Assembly: GCA_947483345.1 (NCBI GenBank)
Contig: CANKNL010000003.1
Span: forward strand, 1-33,111
Direction: 5' to 3'
Source of the DNA: Chitinophagaceae bacterium
Lineage (GTDB): Bacteria > Bacteroidota > Bacteroidia > Chitinophagales > Chitinophagaceae
DNA length: 33,111 nt
Shown here: positions 17,480-27,219 of the stretch, in pieces
Numbering within the stretch: position 1 is the first letter of the stretch
Layout of the letters: every line of letters starts with the position of its first letter
The notes under the pieces: model-generated
Seen by the model: the letters and a program-made list of their open reading frames with translations, nothing else
Told to the model about the DNA's origin: nothing
Database searches by the model: none
Translations under genes and position numbers: made by a program

Positions 17480-19132
17480 CTTTACTTCTTTTGCCCAGGC
17501 ATCTTTTAAGGTAACTGTGCGGTTAAACACTAATTTAGTTGGTGACGAATCTTTATCTGTACAAAAATACCCTTTACGAATAAATTGATAACGGCTTTCG
17601 GCAGTGGCCTCTTTTAGTGAGGGCTCAACCAGCCCATTGGTAATGATCTGCAATGAATTTGGATTGATCGTGTCTTTAAAATCACCCGCTTCACCCAAAG
17701 GATTTTCGGATGTAAATAAACGGTCGTATAAACGAATTTCGGCAGTTACGGCATCAGCCGCATTTACCCAATGAATGGTTCCTTTTACACTGATACCGCT
17801 GCTGTCGCTTCCACTGCGGCTTTCAGGAATATAAGTACAATGGATGGCCGTAATCGTTCCGGCTGCATCTTTAATAAAGCTTTCGCATTTTACAATATAA
17901 GCACTCTTTAATCTGACCATATTTCCGGGTGCCAGCCTAAACCATTTTTTGGCAGGTGCTTCCATAAAATCTTCACGTTCTATCCATAATTCTTTTCCAA
18001 AAGAAAGGTTCCTTTTTCCCAAAGCTTCATCAGGTCCGTTTTCGCTACTCAGTATTTCTGTGTTTCCCTCTTCATAATTAGTTATAATGAGTTTTACCGG
18101 ATCGAGCACGGCCATTACTCTTAAGGCTTTTTGATTCAGGTCTTCCCGTAAACAAAATTCCAATAAACTCAGGTCAATAAAATTTTCCCTTTTGGCTACG
18201 CCTATTTTGTCGCAAAATGTGCGGATACTTTCTGCTGTATATCCTTTGCGGCGAAATGCACTCAGTGTGGGCATTCGTGGATCATCCCAGCCGGTAACAT
18301 GTCCTTCGTTTACCAGTTGCAGTAATTTTCTTTTGCTCATCACGGTATACGTCATATTCAGCCGGGCAAATTCATATTGATGTGATGGAAAGATGCCGAG
18401 TTTGTCAATCAGCCAATCATATAATTCTCTATGGGGAATAAATTCTAAAGTGCAAATGGAATGTGTAATATTTTCAATACTGTCGCTTTGGCCATGTGCA
18501 AAATCATACATTGGGTAAATGCACCATTTATCTCCACTGCGGTGGTGATGGGCATGCTTAATGCGATAGATGATCGGGTCTCTCATCAACATATTGCTAT
18601 GTGTCATATCAATTTTTGCACGCAATACTTTTTCACCGTCTTTATATTTGCCGGCTTTCATATCCGTAAACAGGGTAAGGTTTTCAGCAATGGTTCTGCT
18701 TCGGAATTGATTATCTTTTCCTGGTTCTGTGGGCGTCCCTTTCAGTGCTGCTATGTCTTCTGCAGAAGAGTCATCTACATAAGCCAGACCTTTGTTTATT
18801 AAGTCAACAGCATAACGATATAAGGTATCAAAATAATCAGACGTGTATAATTCATCCGTCCAGGTAAAGCCCAGCCAGCGGATATCGGCTTTAATACTGT
18901 CCACATATTCCGTTTCTTCAGTTACCGGGTTGGTATCATCAAACCGCAAATTTGTTTTACCGCCATATTTTAAGCCCAACCCAAAGTTTAAACAAATGGC
19001 TTTGGCGTGTCCAATATGTAAATAGCCATTGGGTTCAGGTGGAAATCGGGTTGAAATAGAATTGTATTTGCCGCTTTGTAAGTCTGCTTCAATAATCTCC
19101 TCAATAAAGTTCAGGCTTTTTTCTTCGCTCAT
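17471..19132 (-). CDS. glnS: Glutaminyl-tRNA synthetase
   Basis: RFPPEPNGYLHIGHAKAICLNFGL (HIGH), VMSKRKL (KMSKS variant), FDDTNP. ATG at 19132 preferred over the upstream ORF start. Confidence 0.95.
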   Translation of the reverse strand: MSEEKSLNFIEEIIEADLQSGKYNSISTRFPPEPNGYLHIGHAKAICLNFGLGLKYGGKTNLRFDDTNPVTEETEYVDSIKADIRWLGFTWTDELYTSDYFDTLYRYAVDLINKGLAYVDDSSAEDIAALKGTPTEPGKDNQFRSRTIAENLTLFTDMKAGKYKDGEKVLRAKIDMTHSNMLMRDPIIYRIKHAHHHRSGDKWCIYPMYDFAHGQSDSIENITHSICTLEFIPHRELYDWLIDKLGIFPSHQYEFARLNMTYTVMSKRKLLQLVNEGHVTGWDDPRMPTLSAFRRKGYTAESIRTFCDKIGVAKRENFIDLSLLEFCLREDLNQKALRVMAVLDPVKLIITNYEEGNTEILSSENGPDEALGKRNLSFGKELWIEREDFMEAPAKKWFRLAPGNMVRLKSAYIVKCESFIKDAAGTITAIHCTYIPESRSGSDSSGISVKGTIHWVNAADAVTAEIRLYDRLFTSENPLGEAGDFKDTINPNSLQIITNGLVEPSLKEATAESRYQFIRKGYFCTDKDSSPTKLVFNRTVTLKDAWAKEVKKN

Positions 19133-19149
19133 TATTTTGTTTTGAAGGG

Positions 19150-19157
19150 CAAATTTA
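19150..19157 (-). promoter_or_regulatory. Candidate -7 box TAAATTTG for glnS
   Basis: Perfect TAnnTTTG on the minus strand, 17 nt upstream of the preferred ATG. Confidence 0.4.
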
Positions 19158-19271
19158 CGGTAAGATGTGCAATTTAAGGGGTGGTTTTTTGGCAGTGTAA
19201 TGCCATGGGCTTTTTCAGGTAACACAAACAATGTTGTATTTGCAGGTCGTATTCTTTTGCATACCAGTAAT

Positions 19272-19319
19272 AAAAAAAGCCTTTTTAGTATCTAATCTGT
19301 TGGTAGATAATAAAAAGGC
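19272..19319 (-). terminator. Terminator of the desaturase gene
   Basis: Minus strand: gcctttttattatctacc...agatactaaaaaggc followed by TTTTTTT. Confidence 0.75.
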
Positions 19320-19342
19320 AAAAAAGTACAAAATAGGAGGGA

Positions 19343-20413
19343 TTATGCCCTGCCCATATTTCTAAGATGAATGGTATGCGAAACAATGGCATGGCGCATC
19401 TTTCTGAACTCAATATATTTTACACCATATTCTTCGCAGGTTTTTTTAATTATTTTACTAATGGCAGGATAATGAATATGTGAAATTTTCGGAAATAGAT
19501 GATGTTCTATCTGAAAATTCAAACCGCCAACCAGCCAGGAGATCAATCTGTTCCTTGTAGCGAAATTTGCGGTGGTCTCAATCTGGTGAATGGCCCATTC
19601 GTTTTCAATGGTGTTGATATCGGCATCCGGTACAGGAAAACTGGTTTCCTCTACAGTATGTGCTAATTGAAAAACAATACTTAAGACAAAGCCGGCAAAC
19701 ATGGCAATGATCAAAAAGCCAATCAGCCAAGGTAAAAAGCCAACTAACATAATAGGTAAAACGATCATCATAAAGGCATAGCCTGCTTTTGCAATCCAGA
19801 AGGCCACATGTTCAAATGCACTCATTTTTTTAATCGCAACGCTGCCTACTTTTTTACTGAAATATTTTTTATAATCTGATTGAAAAACCCAAACCAAAAG
19901 CAGTAAAGTATATAAAAACCATACATAAACATGCTGAAACCGATGTATAAAATATTTTTTTTGAGTAGGGCACATTCTTAATAAGGGTTTAATTTCTATA
20001 TCATCATCAATGCCATCAATATTGGTATAGGTATGATGTATGATATTGTGTTTATTGTTCCACATGATACCACTTGCACCCAGTGCATTTACCGAAAATG
20101 CTGCAATTTTATTCCAGAATTTACTGTTACTGAAACTGCCGTGTCCGCCATCATGCATCACATTAAAACCAATGCCAGCGGTTAATCCGCCCATCATAAA
20201 GCATTCTAAAAGGGCAATCCATGTGGTGGGTGTAAAAAACAAAACGTGCACATAAAGTGCCACATACACCATCCAGAACAGAACGGCTTTAAAATAAAGC
20301 CCGAAATTTCCGGTCGCTTGTTTTTTTGATTCGGTAAAATAATTGTTGACCCGCTTTTTTAATTCCTGGTGGAAATTTGAGCCTTTGATATTTGCAAATT
20401 TGGGAGTAGCCAT
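19343..20413 (-). CDS. Membrane fatty acid desaturase, front-end type, without a fused cytochrome b5 domain
   Basis: His boxes HDGGHG, HNIIHHTYTN, QIEHHLFP; multiple TM segments; the N-terminus has no HPGG heme motif. Confidence 0.9.
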   Translation of the reverse strand: MATPKFANIKGSNFHQELKKRVNNYFTESKKQATGNFGLYFKAVLFWMVYVALYVHVLFFTPTTWIALLECFMMGGLTAGIGFNVMHDGGHGSFSNSKFWNKIAAFSVNALGASGIMWNNKHNIIHHTYTNIDGIDDDIEIKPLLRMCPTQKKYFIHRFQHVYVWFLYTLLLLVWVFQSDYKKYFSKKVGSVAIKKMSAFEHVAFWIAKAGYAFMMIVLPIMLVGFLPWLIGFLIIAMFAGFVLSIVFQLAHTVEETSFPVPDADINTIENEWAIHQIETTANFATRNRLISWLVGGLNFQIEHHLFPKISHIHYPAISKIIKKTCEEYGVKYIEFRKMRHAIVSHTIHLRNMGRA

Positions 20414-20454
20414 GTTGATAGTTGAATTTTAATTATTGCTTTCAGGCAATCAGG

Positions 20455-21183
20455 TTAAGTATTATTTTTAATAAGTGCATCAAAATTGTTAAGTCCGATC
20501 ATTTTTTCCGAAATAAAACCTTCGGCATATTTTACGCCGATCATTTTCCCAAACCATTTATGCCGGTAAATAACACTGTCTAAAAAATCCGGTGACGAAA
20601 TATAGGTCTCCGGTTCGTTGATTTGGGTGTTATAAAACTGCGTTTTATAAGCTTTTATGGCTTCAATCTTTTTCTCAAATACAGCACTGATATCAATCAC
20701 AAAATCGGGTTGCAATATTCTATCCTGTATATACCTGAAAACATAAACAGGTCGCCAGGCTGTTTGTTTTATCCCCTCATGCTCAGTTTCTATTTTTTGT
20801 AAGCCAGATAAAAAGGACGCATCAGCAACCATTTTTGATGAGCGGCCATGATCGGGATGGCGATCTTCAGGGGCATTACACAAAATGATCTCTGGTTGAT
20901 ACCGCCTTATGGCTGATATGATTTTTTTTTGATGGGCTTCATCATTTTGTAAAAAACCATCAGCCATTTTTAAATTATCTCTAACGTCAACTCCCAAAAT
21001 CTTAGCGGCATCCGCAGCTTCCTGTTTTCTGGTTTCTACTGTCCCCCTGGTTCCTAATTCACCGGCAGTTAGATCAATGATACCGGTTTTTTTTCCATTT
21101 AGTTTCTCCACCAATAAAACACCAGAACAACTCAACTCCACATCATCGGGATGAACACCAAAAGCGAGTATATCTAACTTCAT
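20455..21183 (-). CDS. bshB1: Bacillithiol biosynthesis deacetylase BshB1
   Basis: DILAFGVHPDDVELSCSGVLL, DLTAGELGTRGT, PEDRHPDHGRSS. Confidence 0.92.
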   Translation of the reverse strand: MKLDILAFGVHPDDVELSCSGVLLVEKLNGKKTGIIDLTAGELGTRGTVETRKQEAADAAKILGVDVRDNLKMADGFLQNDEAHQKKIISAIRRYQPEIILCNAPEDRHPDHGRSSKMVADASFLSGLQKIETEHEGIKQTAWRPVYVFRYIQDRILQPDFVIDISAVFEKKIEAIKAYKTQFYNTQINEPETYISSPDFLDSVIYRHKWFGKMIGVKYAEGFISEKMIGLNNFDALIKNNT

Positions 21184-21386
21184 TATTATGTATATCTGTT
21201 TTCCAGGTGCAAATTAGATCATTTTTGCCAATATGGCTGTAGAATAGCAATGATTACAGCCTTTATTTGTATTCTTATTAACAAAGCAATTGCCATTTTA
21301 ATAAAGAATACCAGTATAAAACTGTAATGGTTTTAGATAAACTGCTTAAAGTAAGCTGGTAAATGGTGAACTGGATTTTCTTAAAA

Positions 21387-22034
21387 TTATAAAGCGCGGT
21401 AAGCCGAATAGTTAAAACCATAGGTTTGGCAAACTTCTCTAACGATCATTTCCATTTCCCGTTCTTCGCCCCTGGCATCATAAGGCTGTTTTAAATTGCT
21501 GCTGAAAAAAAAGGCAATGGTTTGATAAAAACGTGCTGTAAAGCCACCTCTATATTCTTTTATGATCTCGTAACAGTTATTGCCGGTTTGCCGGTTTATC
21601 AGTTTCATTAAAACCTTGCCCTGGTAAATAGATAAATTACTGAGCGGATCTGTAAATTCTTTTTTCAATTCTTTCTCTCTCGATTTGATGTATACTTTTC
21701 TGTCTGTTTTATCATTCACATTTACTAACCTGGCATTCATGTCGTTCAGTATATCGCCCGAACGCAAGGCATAAGGATAGGTAACAATGATGGCATTGCG
21801 TAAGCGGGTCCATTTGGCGCGGTCATATTTATTAGCATTTGAGATACGGGCATAAAAATCAATAGTGGAAAGGGTCCTGGCTTCAATCGTGTCTCCGTCA
21901 TAAACTACCGCATAGGTAGTCAGCGTATCATAAACACCCTTTTGGGCTTTTGCATCATGCCTATCTGCCGTAATAAAAACGACAGTCAGGATGACAATTA
22001 TTTTATATGTTCTTAGCCGCGGAAGCAAATACAT
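21387..22034 (-). CDS. DUF4294-type secreted protein
   Basis: Signal peptide; KWTRLRNAIIVTYPYAL...REKELKKEFTDPLSNLSIYQGKVLMKLINRQTGNNCYEIIKEYRGGFTARFYQ. Confidence 0.75.
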   Translation of the reverse strand: MYLLPRLRTYKIIVILTVVFITADRHDAKAQKGVYDTLTTYAVVYDGDTIEARTLSTIDFYARISNANKYDRAKWTRLRNAIIVTYPYALRSGDILNDMNARLVNVNDKTDRKVYIKSREKELKKEFTDPLSNLSIYQGKVLMKLINRQTGNNCYEIIKEYRGGFTARFYQTIAFFFSSNLKQPYDARGEEREMEMIVREVCQTYGFNYSAYRAL

Positions 22035-22075
22035 AATGTAAATTTACTATTTAGACCAATAGTTAAATCATTTTG

Positions 22076-22468
22076 ATGCTTAAAGTATCTGTAAAGTGTA
22101 GCTTTTTTACTGTTTTTATCATTTTTTTTGGATGTTCAGATCCGGAAGAACAACATTTTGAAACGGAGAGCCAGCATGTAAAAGATTCTATTTCTGAAGT
22201 GAGAATTGATTCAGCTTTCTCTGCCATCACAATCAATTGTGATACCCTGATGGTTTACCAGGTACCAAAAATGGTAGATTCATTTTTTAAAAAGCCTGGT
22301 TTGTTGCAAGCCTTTTTTAAAAACAACAACAAGTACAGCGATGCAGATAAAAAAGTAGAAAAAGTGATTCGTGAACTGCAGGCCGACTGTGATTCTAATT
22401 TGCTAAAAGAAACATATAGAATAATCCGACTCCGGCAAAAATTAAAGCGAGTGCGGCATAAAAGGTAG
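22076..22468 (+). CDS. Hypothetical lipoprotein
   Basis: Signal peptide with lipobox-like FFGC followed by acidic residues; ATG at 22076; 3' end overlaps the convergent ccsA ORF. Confidence 0.6.
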   Translation: MLKVSVKCSFFTVFIIFFGCSDPEEQHFETESQHVKDSISEVRIDSAFSAITINCDTLMVYQVPKMVDSFFKKPGLLQAFFKNNNKYSDADKKVEKVIRELQADCDSNLLKETYRIIRLRQKLKRVRHKR

Positions 22469-24914
22469 AAAGCTTTGCCCTTTTAACAGCACTCATCATC
22501 AGGCCAAGTGCCATAATGATAAGTCCTAACCAAACTAAATTAATGCCTGGAAAAATATAAGCTTTTAGCGTGATGTATTCGATCAGTTTATCCGATTCTT
22601 TAACGCCGAGTTTAATCTTCCTGCCTTCAGTTACGCCGGCGAATTTGAGATAGAGGTTTTGTGCATAAACGGTATCATCAACCTGGTTAACACCAAATTC
22701 ATCAACCTGAACTAAAGGCATGGCCCCGAAATGCATACTGTCCTTACTGATCAGTGTTATATCAGCCATCAATGCGGCATCTGTTGATTTAAAATGGTAT
22801 TTTTCGTTATCCGGATTTTTTACAACACGGTTAAGAATAATGATGCCGTTGCTGTAAAAAGCGGTGTCACCTTCTGCCATCTCATGTATCGTAAATTGAG
22901 CTGTATCTTCTGGTTTATTATCATTATTGATGGCATACGACAGATAAGTAAAAACATCTTTACCTAAATAGGTTTTAGTATCCGGATTGCTGCTCATGTT
23001 ATTATCCTTCATGATATACACATCGGGCCATAACGTAAATTGTTCGGTCACTTTTTTTGTGACTGCATCTTTACGTTGAAACAGCAGTTCATAAAATCGC
23101 CTTCCTTTTTCATGGCCTAAAGAATCTTTCAGGTAGGTTACCTCATAAGGGCCCATAGCCACAGGAACCTGGCGTATGAGGGTTAAGTTCTCCTGCGGGT
23201 TGTCAACCTCTTTGGTCATCGGGTCTTTACCCTTAATCTGTATATTAATACCATTTGCACCGCTGTTACTGATCACTTCCTTATTACTGGAAGAAATGAG
23301 AATACCCACCAGCATCAAGGCAAAACCAAAGTGAGCAATTGATCCCCCTGCGGCTTTCAGTTTTCCATTTAAACCAGACCAGATATAAGCGCCATTTGCA
23401 ATAACCGAATAAATGGCCGCAAATAAAGCGATATAGGCTGCGCCTAAAAACCCGGCACCCATTTTATAATAGGTAAGCGGATAAAAAATGGCCAATGCGG
23501 CTGTCATAACGGCTGCCAATAAAGTGGGGATAGCGATCTTTTTAAGAATATAGGCCGGCGCCGTTTTTTTATATTTAAAATATTGGGTAACGGCACTTAA
23601 TAAGCCGATAATAATGGCAACCAGAATAATAACTTTATTGTAAGAAAATTCCACATTTTCGGGTTGTGCGAAGGACGTGCCAAAAACTTTATTATAAACC
23701 GGTACGGATGTTTTTGCAATGATAAAGAGGGCACTTAAAAAGAAAACCAATGAACCGATAAACATCCAAAACTCCCGGGAGTTGGTGCTTTCCTCCTGCT
23801 TTTCGGTTGGTATCTTTTTTAAATTGATAATCAGTAAAATGATAGATGGTAATGTAAAGGCTGCAACAAAAAGCAGGATCATGATATTAACGGCCTTACC
23901 TGCATCTGTAAACGCATGTACAGACGTATCGCCCAAAATACCTGTACGGGTTAAAAAAGTTGAATACAGAATGAATATAAAAGTGAGAAAGGCGAATAAG
24001 TAACTGGCCTTTAATGAATGCCCTGTGGCTTTATAAATAACCATGGTGTGCATGCCCGCAATTAAAATTAACCAGGGTACAAGCGACGCATTCTCAACAG
24101 GATCCCATGCCCAATAACCACCAAAAGATAAAGATTCATAGGCCCACTTACCACCCATCATGATACCTACGCCTAAAACGCAGGCGCTGAATAATGCCCA
24201 TGGCAAAGCAGGGGTTACCCAATCGCCAAAACGCTTTGTTTGAATACCTGCATAGGCATACGCAAAAGGAATGATGGTAGATGCAAATCCTAAAAATAAA
24301 ATAGGCGGATGAATCACCATCCAGTAATTGCGGAGTAACACATTTAAGCCTATACCATCTTTTATATAATTCAGGTAATCAGGCTGACTAAAAATAGGCC
24401 CGGCTATTTCATTTCTGGTTAAAGTAAAAAGATTGCTTCCAAGCCGCACATCAGAAATGTGCAAACCCAATAACATCAACAATAAAAAGAATTGCGCAAA
24501 ACTAATCACCGTCATCACCGGTGATTCCCATTCTTTTGACTTGAACATAATAAAAATGCCGAGTATGCTGTGCCAGATTACCCATAATAAAAAACTGCCT
24601 TCCTGGCCTTCCCAGATGCAAGCCAGTAAATACTTTGACTCTAACTCTTTGGATGCATGCTTATACGCATACATGTATTCAAAATAATGATTGGAGCAGA
24701 TAAAAAAGACAATGGCAAAAATAATGGCAGCAGAAATAAGCTGCACTGCAAAAGACAGCCTGGCAAAATTTATCCATGATTTTTTTTCTGCCAGATCGGT
24801 TTTTCTGCTGGCCGTAAAATAGGCAATAGTGGAAAGTATTGATGCAACAAAGGCCAGCAATACAAAGAAATGTCCAATCTGTCCGGGTAGTAAATGTTCG
24901 CCTTCAAATTCCAT
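22395..24914 (-). CDS. ccsA: Cytochrome c biogenesis protein, CcmF/CcsA family heme lyase
   Basis: WWD motif region FGGYWAWDPVENASLVPWL, EGSFLLWVIWHSILG, many TM segments. Confidence 0.93.
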   Translation of the reverse strand: MEFEGEHLLPGQIGHFFVLLAFVASILSTIAYFTASRKTDLAEKKSWINFARLSFAVQLISAAIIFAIVFFICSNHYFEYMYAYKHASKELESKYLLACIWEGQEGSFLLWVIWHSILGIFIMFKSKEWESPVMTVISFAQFFLLLMLLGLHISDVRLGSNLFTLTRNEIAGPIFSQPDYLNYIKDGIGLNVLLRNYWMVIHPPILFLGFASTIIPFAYAYAGIQTKRFGDWVTPALPWALFSACVLGVGIMMGGKWAYESLSFGGYWAWDPVENASLVPWLILIAGMHTMVIYKATGHSLKASYLFAFLTFIFILYSTFLTRTGILGDTSVHAFTDAGKAVNIMILLFVAAFTLPSIILLIINLKKIPTEKQEESTNSREFWMFIGSLVFFLSALFIIAKTSVPVYNKVFGTSFAQPENVEFSYNKVIILVAIIIGLLSAVTQYFKYKKTAPAYILKKIAIPTLLAAVMTAALAIFYPLTYYKMGAGFLGAAYIALFAAIYSVIANGAYIWSGLNGKLKAAGGSIAHFGFALMLVGILISSSNKEVISNSGANGINIQIKGKDPMTKEVDNPQENLTLIRQVPVAMGPYEVTYLKDSLGHEKGRRFYELLFQRKDAVTKKVTEQFTLWPDVYIMKDNNMSSNPDTKTYLGKDVFTYLSYAINNDNKPEDTAQFTIHEMAEGDTAFYSNGIIILNRVVKNPDNEKYHFKSTDAALMADITLISKDSMHFGAMPLVQVDEFGVNQVDDTVYAQNLYLKFAGVTEGRKIKLGVKESDKLIEYITLKAYIFPGINLVWLGLIIMALGLMMSAVKRAKLSTFYAALALIFAGVGLFYMFLLAN

Positions 24915-24923
24915 TAAAAAAAG

Positions 24924-25349
24924 TTATTTATAAGTTGAATCCTGTTGGTTGGTAATTGTTTTCTCCAATTGCTTTTTGTCATCCTTATATTTACTCGGAC
25001 ATTTTAAAAGTATATCCTTACATTCAAAATGGTCTGCTTGCATTTTACCTTTCATGACTATGCGTTCACTTTTTTCCAGATCGGTAGGCTTACTGTTATG
25101 GAATACCACCTTTGTTTTTCCGCCTAAACTGTCAATAGCATAAAAGCTGAGGTAATTGGGGTTATTTACCGCATCATACTCAATAGGCTCTGATTTATCA
25201 AGTTTGGCAATCAAATGCACAAATTTACCCTGCTTGTTCTTGGCAGAGCTAATGGTTTCATATGTCGAAAAATCACCTGCTGAGAATACAATCAGCGCTA
25301 CAATCAGTGCCGCAATTGAAACCAGGATGACAATATGAGTTTTTTTCAT
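24924..25349 (-). CDS. ccmE: Cytochrome c maturation protein CcmE (CxxxY type)
   Basis: N-terminal TM anchor, OB-fold-like body, LLKCPSKY at the heme-ligand position; 9-nt gap to ccsA. Confidence 0.85.
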   Translation of the reverse strand: MKKTHIVILVSIAALIVALIVFSAGDFSTYETISSAKNKQGKFVHLIAKLDKSEPIEYDAVNNPNYLSFYAIDSLGGKTKVVFHNSKPTDLEKSERIVMKGKMQADHFECKDILLKCPSKYKDDKKQLEKTITNQQDSTYK

Positions 25350-25525
25350 AATTATTATATTGAGTGCAAAGCTAAGTAAATTGAGATATGTAATTTCAAC
25401 TTGTTATAATTTAAGCTAATCTTAAAGATTGGTTTTTAAAAACATTTTTTTGCCGGTTTTGTTCGGGTTAACCGGCACTTAAATATAATTTAGTTGTTTA
25501 CAAATTCCATTTGTTAACTGTCACT

Positions 25526-25533
25526 TATCTTTG
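25526..25533 (+). promoter_or_regulatory. Candidate -7 box TATCTTTG for the ureohydrolase cluster
   Basis: Perfect TAnnTTTG about 53 nt before the ATG; no well-spaced TTTG. Confidence 0.45.
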
Positions 25534-25583
25534 TTGCGTTTTTATTTTACAAAAAATGTACCAAATCTGTTAATTAAATATAA

Positions 25584-26633
25584 GTGATGACTGACCTTTC
25601 AAATTTTGATCCCAACTCAGTTGGTAACCCCAATAACAACATTTTTGGTTTACCCTTTACAGAAGAAGATGCCCGGCTGATCATATTACCTATTCCCTGG
25701 GAAGTGACGGTGAGCTATAATGCAGGCACAGCAAGGGCTCCGGAACATATCTTTCATTCCAGTTTGCAGGTAGATCTGTTCGACCCCGATGTTAAAGACG
25801 GTTGGAAGCAGGGATTTTATATGCAGCCCTGCGATAAAAAAGTACTGATGAAAAGCGATTACCTGCGAAAAGAAGCAGAATTGTATATCAATTATATTGC
25901 GCATGATGAAATTGTGGCGGAAAATAAATTCATGTGTAAATCTTTAAAGGAGATCAATGAGGGAAGTACTTTTTTAAATAACTGGGTTTTTGAACGTACC
26001 AAAGAATTATTGGAAGCCGGTAAACTGGTAGCCTTATTGGGTGGCGATCACAGCACACCCCTGGGTTATTTTAAAGCCATTGCCGAAAAACATGGCGATT
26101 TTGGAATTTTACAAATAGATGCGCACTGCGATTTAAGAGAAGCTTACGAAGGATTTACCTATTCGCATGCGTCTATTATGTATAATGCACTGAAAGAAAT
26201 TCCACAGTTAACAAAGATCGTTCAGGTGGGCATCAGAGATTATTGCGAAGATGAAATAAATTTTATCAAGGCCAACCAAAACCGGGTGGTTACTTATTTT
26301 GATAAAGATATTAAAGAACGACAGTATGAAGGGGAGACCTGGAAACAACTTGTTGATGACATGGTTAGTCATTTACCGGGTAAAGTTTATTTTAGTTTTG
26401 ATATTGACGGACTGGATCCTAAACTTTGTCCGCATACGGGCACACCTGTTCAGGGTGGTTTTGAAACAGAACAGGTCTTTTATCTTTTTAATAAAGTATT
26501 ACAGAGTGGCCGCCAATTAGTAGGTTTTGATCTTAATGAAGTTGGCGTAAGCCACGATGAGTGGGATGAAAATGTGGGAGCCAGGTGTTTGTTTAAAATG
26601 TGTAATTTACTGGTTGCCTCAAATCCGGCCTGA
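25584..26633 (+). CDS. Ureohydrolase (arginase/agmatinase/formimidoylglutamase family)
   Basis: GGDHSTPLG, DAHCDLREAY, SFDIDGLDP metal-binding motifs. Confidence 0.92.
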   Translation: MMTDLSNFDPNSVGNPNNNIFGLPFTEEDARLIILPIPWEVTVSYNAGTARAPEHIFHSSLQVDLFDPDVKDGWKQGFYMQPCDKKVLMKSDYLRKEAELYINYIAHDEIVAENKFMCKSLKEINEGSTFLNNWVFERTKELLEAGKLVALLGGDHSTPLGYFKAIAEKHGDFGILQIDAHCDLREAYEGFTYSHASIMYNALKEIPQLTKIVQVGIRDYCEDEINFIKANQNRVVTYFDKDIKERQYEGETWKQLVDDMVSHLPGKVYFSFDIDGLDPKLCPHTGTPVQGGFETEQVFYLFNKVLQSGRQLVGFDLNEVGVSHDEWDENVGARCLFKMCNLLVASNPA

Positions 26634-27190
26634 TGCAGTATCAATTTACTTTAAAAGAAGATAATCAAAACGCATTCGGCCTTTTTGTGTGGTTTTTATT
26701 TTTTATACACGTTGTGGCTGCTGCTTTATTTGCTGTAAAAACAACCTCTGTAAACATGCGGTTGAGTATGTTTATTTTATTGGGCTTTTATTTGATGATC
26801 AGTACAGGTTATTTTTTCTTTAAAAAACATAAAAAAGCATTGGAAACCTTTAGCTTAATAGGGGCTTTGCTGTATGCCAATTTTTGGTTCAGTTATGTTA
26901 GTGGCATAGCCTTATTGGTTTTTGCAGCAATTTATGTATTTGCAACGCTGGTACAGGGTAAAAAATCTACCGTGCTTTTTTCTGAAAAAGGGATAGCGTT
27001 GGTAAGGGTTTTTAAAACAACCCGGTATCGCTGGCAGGACCTGGAGAATAGCATATTAAAAGATGATATACTGACTATTGATTTTAAATCAAATAAAATA
27101 ATACAAGCAGAAATTGTGGCAGGGAATACTTCCATTGATGAAAAAAACTTTAACCTGTTTTGTACCCAACAGTTGCAAAACAGCGATTAA
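26633..27190 (+). CDS. Hypothetical membrane protein with a soluble C-terminal domain
   Basis: TGATG stop/start overlap with the upstream gene; hydrophobic N-terminal half. Confidence 0.7.
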   Translation: MQYQFTLKEDNQNAFGLFVWFLFFIHVVAAALFAVKTTSVNMRLSMFILLGFYLMISTGYFFFKKHKKALETFSLIGALLYANFWFSYVSGIALLVFAAIYVFATLVQGKKSTVLFSEKGIALVRVFKTTRYRWQDLENSILKDDILTIDFKSNKIIQAEIVAGNTSIDEKNFNLFCTQQLQNSD

Positions 27191-27219
27191 CCTACTTAGT
27201 TACCGCTTTAAATGATATC

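Noticed and set aside
20930-20940. 9-10 nt T run inside bshB1 as a phase-variation site
   Set aside because: The frame is intact and AAA-rich lysine codons explain the run. Similar runs occur in other genes here (31267, 33032), so there is nothing specific.
21234-21260. GGCTGTA…TACAGCC hairpin between DUF4294 and bshB1
   Set aside because: Only a 7-bp stem with a 13-nt loop and no T-run in the direction of the flanking minus-strand genes; too weak to call.
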